From positions 1 to 9,865 of the forward strand of contig DATMBJ010000109.1 of assembly GCA_035559315.1 (NCBI GenBank): a stretch of 9,865 nucleotides of DNA, read 5' to 3'. The translations under genes and the position numbers were made by a program. Under the pieces are notes generated by a model. It was given only the letters and a program-made list of their open reading frames with translations, searched no databases and was not told the DNA's origin. Shown piece after piece: positions 1 to 6,223 of this stretch. Source of the DNA: DATLZM01 sp035559315 (GTDB taxonomy: Bacteria; Actinomycetota; UBA4738; HRBIN12). Numbering within the stretch: position 1 is the stretch's first letter; each line of letters starts with the position of its first letter.

Positions 1-1932
1 CGACAGGACCGCCGCGGCCGGGAGGAACCAGGCCGCGGGCCACGACCCCGGCCCCCGCCCCAGCACGAGCCGAGCGGCGTCATCCACGTCGGCCCGCCCG
101 ACCAGCGACCCCAGACCGATCCCGCGCGCGAGGCCCGGCACGATGGGGAACACGAGCGCCGCGCCGGCGACCGCCGCGCCGGCGGCCACGAGGAGCCCGC
201 GCAGGGGCGACCGGGACGCGACCAGGTGGACGCCGACCAGGGCCGCGGCGGCGAGGACCACGCCGGGCTCGAAGGCCGCGCCGATCGCGAGCGGCACCCC
301 GGTCCCCACCGCGATCCTCCAGCCGGGCTCCCCGCGGCCGCCTCGGAAGGCCGCCTCCAGCCGCTCGGCGAGGAGCGGGAGCACCGCCAGCGCGACGAGC
401 AGCCCGATCCGGCCCTCCGAGAACGCCCACAGGACCACGGCCGACATCGCGTAGGCGGACCCCGCGACGACCGAGGCCACGCGATGGCCCGTGCGGCGCA
501 GCGTCGCCCGGTAACACATCGCCGCCGCCACCGGCACCCCCGCCGCCAGGACCACCTTCTGCGCGAGCGCGGGGCTCCCGCCGAGGAGCCAGGCCAGCGC
601 CCCGAGGGCGGCCAGGGCCGGGCTCGCCGCCTGCGACCCCCCGAGGCCCACCGTCCGGTGGGCCGAGGCGAGCTCGCGGAAGAACGCCGCGGCCGAGGCG
701 GGGAAGGCCGGGAGGACGCCGCCCTCGAGCACCTCCCGCCCCAGGAAGGAGCGGATCGCCAAGGCGCCCACGAACGTCGCGAGGACGGAGGCGACGAGCA
801 CCGGGTGGGCCCGGGCGAGGGAGGCCGCGTGGACCCGGACCGACGCCGCCTCCTCGGCGTCGAGCTCCTGCTGCTCCGCGATGATCCGCCCCGCCGCCTC
901 GATCCACCGCGGAACCCGCACCAGCGCCGGCTCCATGAACCGGCGCACCTCGCGGTCCCGGACGCGCCGGACCGCCTGGGCGCGCACCCGGCGGCGGATC
1001 GTCCCGGGCAGGTGGCGAGCGTTCCACAGCCAGGCCGCGACGATGTCGAGCGCCTCCTCGAAGCGACGCGACAGCGCGAGCGCGGAGACCCGGAGCGCGG
1101 CGAGCACGGCCGAGAGCGGGAGGAGCCACGCGAGCGACGGCGCGGCGTAGTTCTTGAGCATCGCGGCGAGCCCCGCCCGCTCGGCGTAGTAGCGCTCGGT
1201 CCGCCGCCGCCCCACCGGCCGCTCCCCCCGACGGGCCGCGCCTCGGTGGCGGACGGTGGCGAGCGGGGTGAAGAGCACCCGGAACCCGGCGAGCCGCGCC
1301 CGCCAGCAGAAGTCCAGGTCCTCGTGGTGGGAGGCCAGGCGCTCGTCGGGGGGGCCGGTCCGTCGCCACGCCTCCCGCGAGACCAGCATGGCCACGGACG
1401 AGACGAACAGGACCTCGCGGACGCGGTCGTACTGGCCGTGGTCCACCTCCCCGTCCTGGAGCGGCGAGGCCGGGTGCCCGAAGCGGTCGGCGGTCCGTCC
1501 CACCTCGAGGAGCACGCGGGGGTCGTCCCACTCGACCACCTTCGGGCCCACGACCCCCACCCGCTCGACCCCCTCGAGCGTGGCCGCCTCCACCATGCGC
1601 TGGACCGCGTCGGGGGAGAGGACGGCGTCGTCGTGGAGCAGGAGGAGGAAGTCGGCCTCGCGGGCCGCCGGCACCCGCTCGAGCGCCGCCCGGACCGACC
1701 CGGCCACCCCCGCGTTCCCGCCCAGGGCCAGGACCCGGCCCGGCCCCAGGGCCTGCTCGAGGAGTTCGGTCGACCCGTCCCGGGAGCCGTTGTCCACCGC
1801 GAGCACGCCGACGCGCGGGTAGGTCTGTGCAGCGAGCGCCTGGAGGCACTCGCGCAGCCAGGGCGCCCCGTCCTTCACGATCAGCAGGACGAGGACGCTC
1901 GGGACCCCGGCCTTCGGTTCGGCGCGGGTCAT
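1..1932 (-). CDS. Membrane-anchored family 2 glycosyltransferase (partial, runs off left edge)
   Basis: The frame is open from ATG 1932 to the window edge, 644 codons without a stop, so the C-terminus is missing. Residues 11-230 form a GT-A fold of family GT2: a Rossmann-like start (SVLVLLIVKDG, 12-22), VDNGSRDGS (46-54), GGNAGVAG (71-78), a metal/nucleotide-sugar motif HDD (100-102) and the acceptor-side motif HHEDLDFCWR (202-211), like the ED-x-D-x-CWR of rhamnosyltransferase-type enzymes. From about 260 onward hydrophobic segments dominate (roughly 261-288, 376-393, 439-473, 485-522, 541-602 and 631 to the edge), giving a polytopic membrane half. A catalytic cytoplasmic domain on a large membrane domain suggests transfer of a sugar to a lipid-linked or cell-envelope acceptor; the acceptor cannot be read. 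Envelope glycosyltransferases commonly lie near whiB2/fbiA in Actinobacteria. No strong Shine-Dalgarno precedes the ATG. Family is confident, substrate is not. Confidence 0.88.
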   Translation of the reverse strand, partial: MTRAEPKAGVPSVLVLLIVKDGAPWLRECLQALAAQTYPRVGVLAVDNGSRDGSTELLEQALGPGRVLALGGNAGVAGSVRAALERVPAAREADFLLLLHDDAVLSPDAVQRMVEAATLEGVERVGVVGPKVVEWDDPRVLLEVGRTADRFGHPASPLQDGEVDHGQYDRVREVLFVSSVAMLVSREAWRRTGPPDERLASHHEDLDFCWRARLAGFRVLFTPLATVRHRGAARRGERPVGRRRTERYYAERAGLAAMLKNYAAPSLAWLLPLSAVLAALRVSALALSRRFEEALDIVAAWLWNARHLPGTIRRRVRAQAVRRVRDREVRRFMEPALVRVPRWIEAAGRIIAEQQELDAEEAASVRVHAASLARAHPVLVASVLATFVGALAIRSFLGREVLEGGVLPAFPASAAAFFRELASAHRTVGLGGSQAASPALAALGALAWLLGGSPALAQKVVLAAGVPVAAAMCYRATLRRTGHRVASVVAGSAYAMSAVVLWAFSEGRIGLLVALAVLPLLAERLEAAFRGGRGEPGWRIAVGTGVPLAIGAAFEPGVVLAAAALVGVHLVASRSPLRGLLVAAGAAVAGAALVFPIVPGLARGIGLGSLVGRADVDDAARLVLGRGPGSWPAAWFLPAAAVLS

Positions 1933-1967
1933 GGAGGGGTGCGACCTTCGGCGCACGGGCGCCGCGG

Positions 1968-1973
1968 AGCCTA
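1968..1973 (-). promoter_or_regulatory. Candidate -10 element for the glycosyltransferase
   Basis: TAGGCT on the minus strand fits TANNNT and would start transcription near 1961, giving a leader of about 29 nt before ATG 1932. TA steps are rare in this G+C-rich DNA, which makes the hexamer stand out. It lies downstream of the hairpin at 2000-2021, consistent with a transcription unit separate from whiB. No convincing -35 is visible, so this is tentative. Confidence 0.35.
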
Positions 1974-1999
1974 GCACGCGGGCGCCCGGGGAACGCGGA

Positions 2000-2021
2000 A
2001 GGGGGGCCCGGAGGCCCCCCT
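2000..2021 (-). terminator. Perfect 9-bp G+C hairpin, probable terminator of the whiB/H1-like unit
   Basis: A perfect inverted repeat with arms AGGGGGGCC and GGCCCCCCT and a 4-nt loop lies 20 bp past the stop of the H1-like gene and 68 bp before the glycosyltransferase start. On the minus strand it is followed by TTCCGCG, not a U-tract. Many actinobacterial terminators have poor U-tracts, so termination is likely but not certain. It splits the leftward genes into two units. Confidence 0.6.
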
Positions 2022-2041
2022 CACGCACGCGCGACGGAAGC

Positions 2042-2266
2042 TCAGCGCTTCTTCGCGGCGGGCCGCTTGGCCGAAGCGCGCTTCCTTGCCGTCGACCGCT
2101 TGGCGGGCGACCGCTTGGCGGCGGTCGACTTCTTCGCCGTCGACCGCTTCGCCGTGGTCTTCTTGGCGGCGGTCTTCCGCGCCGTGGTCTTCTTCGCGGC
2201 GGTCTTCTTCGCGGCGGTCTTCTTCGCCGCCGTCTTCTTCGCCGTCGCCTTCTTGGCGGTGGCCAT
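2042..2266 (-). CDS. Histone H1-like, lysine/alanine/threonine-rich basic protein
   Basis: A 74-residue protein from ATG 2266 to TGA 2042-2044. It uses only seven residue types (M, A, T, K, R, S, P). I count 22 Lys and 8 Arg, with no acidic, aromatic or glycine residue. Three perfect TAAKK pentads (about 12-26) are followed by looser AKK/AKR repeats with Ser and Pro. This matches the disordered tails of bacterial H1-like proteins and actinobacterial HupB C-termini, but no folded HU domain is present here. The expected role is nonspecific DNA or RNA binding and nucleoid compaction. A good Shine-Dalgarno (GGGGGTGA, 4 nt before ATG) supports translation, and the ATG is 20 nt past the whiB stop, so it is probably the second gene of that unit. 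Low-complexity DNA leaves other frames open; the RBS and clean lysine code favour this one. Confidence 0.75.
   Translation of the reverse strand: MATAKKATAKKTAAKKTAAKKTAAKKTTARKTAAKKTTAKRSTAKKSTAAKRSPAKRSTARKRASAKRPAAKKR
2187..2246 (-). repeat. Four 15-bp tandem repeats within the H1-like gene
   Basis: Four consecutive 15-bp units begin GTCTTCTTCGC on the plus strand, at 2187, 2202, 2217 and 2232. The first two are identical and the later two differ by two or three bases. They encode Lys-Lys-Thr-Ala-Ala pentads on the minus strand. The unit is a multiple of three, so copy-number change would lengthen or shorten the protein by five residues without a frameshift. Confidence 0.85.
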
Positions 2267-2286
2267 CCGTCACCCCCTTTCCGACC

Positions 2287-2514
2287 TCAGGACGCGATCC
2301 GTTTGAGTCTCCTCCGCTCCCGTTCGCTCATCCCGCCCCACACCCCGTAGCGCTCGTCGCGCCGGAGCGCGTAGTTCAGGCACTCGATGCGGACGGGGCA
2401 CTCCGCGCAGATCCGCTTCGCCTCCCTCGATGAACCTCCCTTCTCGGGGAAGAAGATCTCGGGGTCGAACTCGCGACACCGCGCGCGTTCCTGCCAGGGG
2501 ATGTAGTGGTGCAC
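2287..2514 (-). CDS. whiB: WhiB-family iron-sulfur transcriptional regulator (WhiB2-like)
   Basis: A 75-residue protein from GTG 2514 to TGA 2287-2289. The four cluster ligands are Cys13, Cys36, Cys39 and Cys45 (C-x22-C-x2-C-x5-C), the WhiB arrangement for a [4Fe-4S] cluster. The GVWGG turn is at 57-61, followed by a basic C-terminal stretch (RERRRLKRI) for DNA contact. WhiB proteins act with the primary sigma factor, and WhiB2/WhiB is linked to septation and sporulation in Actinobacteria. Adjacency to fbiA/fbiB-type genes and a cell-envelope glycosyltransferase matches whiB2, although here fbiC lies between whiB and fbiA. The GTG start is preceded by GGAGG motifs ending about 4 and 10 nt upstream. 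The protein is at the short end for the family and lacks an N-terminal extension. The orthology to WhiB2 rests on gene order, so the symbol is kept general. Confidence 0.93.
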   Translation of the reverse strand: MHHYIPWQERARCREFDPEIFFPEKGGSSREAKRICAECPVRIECLNYALRRDERYGVWGGMSERERRRLKRIAS

Positions 2515-2534
2515 CGTCCTCCCTCTCCTCCAGG

Positions 2535-2550
2535 ATCACATGCGTGTGAT
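2535..2550. promoter_or_regulatory. Palindrome overlapping the predicted whiB transcription start
   Basis: ATCACA-TGCG-TGTGAT is a perfect inverted repeat with 6-bp arms, centred at about 2542.5, the start site predicted from the candidate promoter at 2549-2578. It is 20 bp upstream of the whiB GTG. It resembles the BldD site class (TNAC...GTNA) but the centre is one base longer than that consensus. The placement suggests a repressor or autoregulatory operator; the factor is unknown. Confidence 0.5.
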
Positions 2551-2578
2551 TCTGAAGGTTCCCCTCCCTCCGTGGCAA
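2549..2578 (-). promoter_or_regulatory. Candidate sigma70-type promoter for whiB
   Basis: On the minus strand TTGCCA (2578-2573, five of six to TTGACA) is followed after 18 bp by CAGAAT (2554-2549, four of six to TATAAT). Transcription would start near 2542 with a leader of about 27 nt that contains the GGAGG ribosome site. The rest of the 202-bp gap up to the fbiC stop contains no better -10. Confidence 0.45.
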
Positions 2579-2693
2579 GACCCGGAGCCAGGTTTCTTCG
2601 AACGCCTCCACCACGTCTCCCCAAGGGGGAATCGTGGATGGCTCGAGGGGCGGATGCAAGAGGTTGCGGCCGGTTTCTCGCCGGAGGAGGACC

Positions 2694-2737
2694 GTCAATC
2701 GGCTTTACGGATCAAGTCAACCGGCTTGACGGATCTC
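2694..2737. repeat. 22-bp tandem direct repeat spanning the fbiC stop codon
   Basis: Unit A (2694-2715) and unit B (2716-2737) abut. Both read GTCAA-Y-CGGCTT-K-ACGGATC, with 18 of the first 20 bases identical. Unit B holds the fbiC stop (TGA, minus strand 2719-2717) and its last codons; unit A is noncoding just downstream. Unit B contains the inverted repeat GTCAA-CCGGC-TTGAC, which could form a small hairpin at the 3' end of the message. The 22-bp period is not a multiple of three. Confidence 0.85.
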
Positions 2738-5239
2738 CACGAGCTCGTAGGTCGTGGTGCGCTGCGCGGGGATCCTCCCGATCTCGCGGATCGCCCGCTC
2801 GAGCTCGGTCGGCTCCTTCCGGATCCCGTGCTCCGCCCCCGCCATCCGGCTGATGGTCTCCTCCATCAGGGTGCCGCCGAAGTCGTTCGCCCCGCCTCGG
2901 AGGATCTCCTGGCAGGCGGGGATGCCCATCTTCACCCACGACACCTGGACGTTCGGGACGAGGCCGTCGAGGAGGATCCGGGCCACCGCGTGCATCCGCC
3001 GGTTCTCCTCGTGGGTCGGGCCGGGCCGGGCCTTGCCCGCGAGGTAGATCGGCGCGTTCTGGTGGACGAACGGGAGCGGGACGAACTCCGTGAACCCCCC
3101 GGTGTCGGCCTGGATCCGGGCGATCCGCCGGAGGTGCGCGACCCAGTGCGGCGGCGCGTCGACGTGCCCGTACATGATCGTCGCGCTGGAGCGTATCCCC
3201 AGGCCGTGCGCGGTCCGCACGATCTCCTCCCAGGTGTCCGCGGGGAGCTTGCCCTTCGTGAGGTGCCAGCGGACATCGTCGTCGAGGATCTCGGCGGCGG
3301 TCCCCGGGATCGTGTCGAGGCCGTGGCGGCGGCACTCCTCGAGGAACTCCCGGAAGGAGATCCCGAGCTTCGTCGCCCCCGAGAGGATCTCCATCGGGCT
3401 GAAGGCGTGGACGTGGAGGTCGGGGACGCGGCCCTTCACCGCGTCCAGGAGGTCGAAGTAGAACGTGCCGGGCAGGTCGGGGTGGATCCCGCCCTGCATG
3501 CACACCTCGGTGGCGCCGGCCCGGCGGGCCTCCTCGGCCCGGTCCGCCACCTCCTCGAGCGTGAGGGTGTAGGCCTCGGGGTCCACCTCCCGCTGGGCGA
3601 AGGCGCAGAACCGGCAGCCCACGTAGCAGACGTTGGTGAAGTTGATGTTGCGGTTCACGACGTAGGTCACGACGTCGCCGACCGCCTCCCGGCGGAGGCC
3701 GTCGGCGACCCGACAGAGCGCCTCGAGCGCCTCCCCCTCCGCCCGGAACAGCGCGAGGCCGTCGGCGTCGGAGAGCGGGCGGTGGGCCTCGGCCTTCGCC
3801 AGGGCCGCCCGGATGTCGGCCTCGAGCCGCCGGGGCGGCACCCGCTCGCGGGCCCAGCGGCGGGTCACCTCGGGCGCGTCGTCGAAGCTCCCGTAGACGT
3901 CCTGGGCGTCCGCCCGCAGGCCGGCCCCCGGCCCCTTGGCGAACGTGAGCGCGATCGTCCGCGGCTTCCAGGCGACATCCGGGTCCTGCCAGGGCACGCC
4001 CTCCGGGATCCGCCCGGGGACCGCGAGCCCCTCCTCGTCGGCGAGGGCGGCCACCGGCGCGCGCATCTTCCCCGCGAGGAACGGGTCCGGCCGGAGGACG
4101 TACTCCGGGTAGATCGCGAGCCGCTCCCGGAGCACGAGCCCCCTGCCCCTCGTGGCTCCCTCCAGCCGGTCCAGCGCCGGCCAGGGCTTCTCCGGGTTCA
4201 CGTGGTCGGGGGTGAGCGGGGAGACCCCGCCCCAGTCGTCGATCCCCGCGTCGAGGAGCCGGGGGAACCCGTCGTCCGAGAGGTTGGGCGGGGCCTGGAC
4301 GTGCATCCGCGGCCCCAGGACCACCCGGGCCGTGGCGACCGCCGCGAGGAACTCCTCGGGGTCCGGGGGCGGCGCGTCCCGCATCGGCGTCCCGGGCTTG
4401 GGGACGAAGTTCTGGACGATCACCTCCTGGACGTGCCGGTAGCGGCGGTGCACCTCGCGGATCGCGAGGAGGGACTCGGCCCGCTCGCGGAGCGTCTCGC
4501 CGATCCCCACCAGGATCCCGGTGGTGAAGGGGATGGCCAGCCGCCCCGCGTCCTCGATGGTCCGGAGGCGGACGGCAGGGACCTTATCCGGGGAGCCGTG
4601 GTGCGGCATGCCGCGCTCCAGGAGGCGGTCCGAGGACGACTCGAGCATGAGCCCCATCGAGGCCGAGACGTGCTTGAGGCGCGCGAGCTCCTCGTAGCGC
4701 ATCACGCCGGGGTTGAGGTGCGGGAGGAGGCCGGTCTCCTCGATCACCCGGATGGCCACCGCCCGGAGGTAGTCCAGGGTCGAGCGGAACCCCCGCTCCT
4801 CCAGCCAGGCCCGGGCCTCGGGGTAGCGGTCCTCGGGCCGGTCGCCGAGGGTGAACAGCGCCTCCTTGCATCCCAGGCGCCTCCCGGCCTCGGCGATCGC
4901 CACCGCCTCCTCGGGGGTGAGGTAGGGGCGCGCGACCCGCCGCGGGGGCTTGGCGAACGTGCAGTAGTGGCAGCGGTCGCGGCACAGCATCGTGAGCGGG
5001 ATGAAGACCTTCCGGGAGTAGGTGACGACGTCGCCGTGGCCGAGCCGTCGGAGCCGCCTGGCCACGGCGAGGAGCCGCTCCAGCTCCTCCCCCCGCGCCG
5101 CCAGGAGCGCGGCCACCTCGTCCACCGAGAGGGCCTTCCCGGCCTCGGCCCGGGCGACCGCCCGCCGGACGAGCCCCGGCGGGGGGGCCTCGCCCGGGTG
5201 GGTCCGGGCGGGACGGCGCGGGGGCGTCCGGTCGGGCAT
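2717..5239 (-). CDS. fbiC: Bifunctional FO synthase (CofG-CofH fusion)
   Basis: An 840-residue fused radical SAM enzyme, close to the usual fbiC length. It makes FO, the deazaflavin chromophore of coenzyme F420, from the flavin precursor 5-amino-6-ribitylamino-uracil and tyrosine. The N-terminal CofG half has YSRKVFIPLTMLC and the radical SAM cysteines C86-x3-C90-x2-C93, then CKEALFTLGDRPE (124-136), LLPHLNPGVM (171-180) and WGGVSPLTPDHVNPE (336-350). The C-terminal CofH half has NRNINFTNVC and C538-x3-C542-x2-C545, then CMQGGIHPDLP (580-590), AFSPMEI (612-618) and GGANDFGGTLMEETISRMAG (782-801). The linker lies around 430-480. ATG 5239 is the first plausible start: the in-frame codons between it and fbiA contain no start, and the spacing to the first cluster fits the family. 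No Shine-Dalgarno is visible. It diverges from fbiA with 31 bp between starts. All cluster ligands are intact. Confidence 0.97.
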   Translation of the reverse strand: MPDRTPPRRPARTHPGEAPPPGLVRRAVARAEAGKALSVDEVAALLAARGEELERLLAVARRLRRLGHGDVVTYSRKVFIPLTMLCRDRCHYCTFAKPPRRVARPYLTPEEAVAIAEAGRRLGCKEALFTLGDRPEDRYPEARAWLEERGFRSTLDYLRAVAIRVIEETGLLPHLNPGVMRYEELARLKHVSASMGLMLESSSDRLLERGMPHHGSPDKVPAVRLRTIEDAGRLAIPFTTGILVGIGETLRERAESLLAIREVHRRYRHVQEVIVQNFVPKPGTPMRDAPPPDPEEFLAAVATARVVLGPRMHVQAPPNLSDDGFPRLLDAGIDDWGGVSPLTPDHVNPEKPWPALDRLEGATRGRGLVLRERLAIYPEYVLRPDPFLAGKMRAPVAALADEEGLAVPGRIPEGVPWQDPDVAWKPRTIALTFAKGPGAGLRADAQDVYGSFDDAPEVTRRWARERVPPRRLEADIRAALAKAEAHRPLSDADGLALFRAEGEALEALCRVADGLRREAVGDVVTYVVNRNINFTNVCYVGCRFCAFAQREVDPEAYTLTLEEVADRAEEARRAGATEVCMQGGIHPDLPGTFYFDLLDAVKGRVPDLHVHAFSPMEILSGATKLGISFREFLEECRRHGLDTIPGTAAEILDDDVRWHLTKGKLPADTWEEIVRTAHGLGIRSSATIMYGHVDAPPHWVAHLRRIARIQADTGGFTEFVPLPFVHQNAPIYLAGKARPGPTHEENRRMHAVARILLDGLVPNVQVSWVKMGIPACQEILRGGANDFGGTLMEETISRMAGAEHGIRKEPTELERAIREIGRIPAQRTTTYELVEIRQAG

Positions 5240-5270
5240 CGCGAGCGTGCAGCCTACTACGCTATCCGGC
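5240..5270. promoter_or_regulatory. 31-bp divergent fbiC/fbiA promoter with adjacent -10 hexamers
   Basis: The whole space between the fbiC ATG and the fbiA GTG is 31 bp. On the plus strand TACGCT (5258-5263) fits TANNNT and puts the start of transcription at about 5270, so the fbiA message would be leaderless. On the minus strand TAGGCT (5256-5251) gives a start near 5244, five bases before the fbiC ATG. Neither gene has a Shine-Dalgarno, which agrees with leaderless translation. Any -35 elements must lie inside the opposing coding sequences. Positions are predicted, not measured. Confidence 0.5.
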
Positions 5271-6215
5271 GTGGACGTGGCGGCCCTGGCCGGCGGGGTG
5301 GGCGCGGGGAAGTTCCTCCGCGGCCTGGCCCGGGCGGTGGGCGAGCCGGGGGTCACCGCGATCGTGAACACCGCCGACGACATCGTGATGCACGGGCTCC
5401 ACGTCTCGCCGGACCTGGACTCGGTCACGTACTGGCTCGGGGACGTCCACGACCGCGACCGCGGATGGGGCCGCCGCGGGGACACGTTCCGCGCGACCGA
5501 GGAGCTCCGCCGGTTCGACCCCGAGGCCGCCTGGTTCAACCTCGGCGACCTGGATCTCGCCACCCACCTGTTCCGGACCCGCCTCCTGCGGGAGGGCCGT
5601 CCGCTCTCCGAGGTCGCGGCCCGGGTGGCGGCGCGGTTCGGGGTCCGCGCGCGGGTGCTCCCGATGACCGACGACCCGGTGACCACGGTGGTCGCGGTCC
5701 GCGCGGGGGACGGGGTGGAGCGCCTGCACTTCCAGGAGTACTGGGTCCGGCGGGGGGCCCGGGACGAGGTCCTGGGGATCGACTACGAGGGCGCCGGGCG
5801 AGCCCGTCCCGGGCCCGGGGTGCTGGAGGCGATCGGGGGGGCCGAGGCCGTCGTGATCTGCCCCTCGAACCCCGTGGCCTCGATCGGGCCGATCCTCGCG
5901 GTCCCCGGCGTCCGGGAGGCGGTGGCGGCGCGCCGGGGCCGGGTGGTGGGGGTCTCGCCGATCGTGGGTGGGACGCCGCTCGCCGGGATGGCGGATCGCC
6001 TGATGCCCGCCGCGGGCCTCGAGGTCTCGGCGGTCGGCGCGGCCCGCGCCTACGAGGGCCTCCTCGCCGGGTGGGTGATCGACCGGGTCGACCGGGACCT
6101 GGCGCCCAAGATCGAGGAGCTCTTCGGGGTCCGGGTCGCGGTCCTCGACACGGTGATGCGCGACGACGCGAGCGCCGAGGCCGTGGCCCGCGCCGCGCTC
6201 GCGCTGCTGGGGTGA
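5271..6215 (+). CDS. fbiA: 2-phospho-L-lactate / phosphoenolpyruvyl transferase (CofD)
   Basis: A 314-residue protein from GTG 5271 to TGA 6213-6215. It transfers the phospho-(enol)lactyl group from the guanylated donor (EPPG in Actinobacteria) to FO, giving dehydro-F420-0. Family motifs are clear: LAGGVGAGKFLRGL (6-19), IVNTADDIVMHGLHVSPDLD (31-50) with the FO/metal-binding Asp pair, FNLGDLDLATHL (89-100), MTDDPVTT (132-139), HFQEYWV (153-159) and ICPSNPVASIGPIL (196-209). GTG 5271 gives MDVAALAGGVGAG, which aligns with the usual MKV-x-x-LAGGVG start; a second GTG at 5277 would cut into the first strand. There is no Shine-Dalgarno, but a TANNNT -10 ends 7 bp before the GTG, pointing to a leaderless message. 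fbiB follows closely, so the two are presumably co-transcribed. Function is confident; the donor is inferred from actinobacterial enzymes. Confidence 0.96.
   Translation: MDVAALAGGVGAGKFLRGLARAVGEPGVTAIVNTADDIVMHGLHVSPDLDSVTYWLGDVHDRDRGWGRRGDTFRATEELRRFDPEAAWFNLGDLDLATHLFRTRLLREGRPLSEVAARVAARFGVRARVLPMTDDPVTTVVAVRAGDGVERLHFQEYWVRRGARDEVLGIDYEGAGRARPGPGVLEAIGGAEAVVICPSNPVASIGPILAVPGVREAVAARRGRVVGVSPIVGGTPLAGMADRLMPAAGLEVSAVGAARAYEGLLAGWVIDRVDRDLAPKIEELFGVRVAVLDTVMRDDASAEAVARAALALLG
6209..6215 (+). promoter_or_regulatory. Ribosome binding site for fbiB overlapping the fbiA stop codon
   Basis: GGGGTGA, complementary to the 16S rRNA 3' end, ends with the fbiA TGA stop and is 8 nt from the fbiB ATG. 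Ribosomes ending fbiA would sit on the site used to start fbiB, so the two proteins are probably translationally coupled. Confidence 0.65.
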
Positions 6216-6223
6216 TCCCGGGG

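Noticed and set aside
80..1849. A 589-codon minus-strand open frame
   Set aside because: It is out of frame with the glycosyltransferase at 1-1932 and has shadow-type Arg/Gly/Pro composition and no motif.
226..1974. A 582-codon plus-strand open frame
   Set aside because: It is antisense to the glycosyltransferase, rich in Arg/Asp/Glu/Pro/His and without recognisable domains.
2187..2246. A CRISPR-like repeat array
   Set aside because: The 15-bp units abut without spacers and encode KKTAA pentads in a real reading frame.
2535..2550. A true BldD or CRP operator at the whiB palindrome
   Set aside because: The BldD consensus needs five bases between AC and GT and there are six here; for CRP the half-sites are in the reverse order. 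It is kept only as an unnamed palindrome.
2694..2720. A WhiG-type (flagellar/sporulation sigma) promoter for whiB, suggested by GCCGATTG on the minus strand
   Set aside because: No TAAA-like -35 lies about 15 bp upstream, and the hexamer is inside the 22-bp repeat, which accounts for it.
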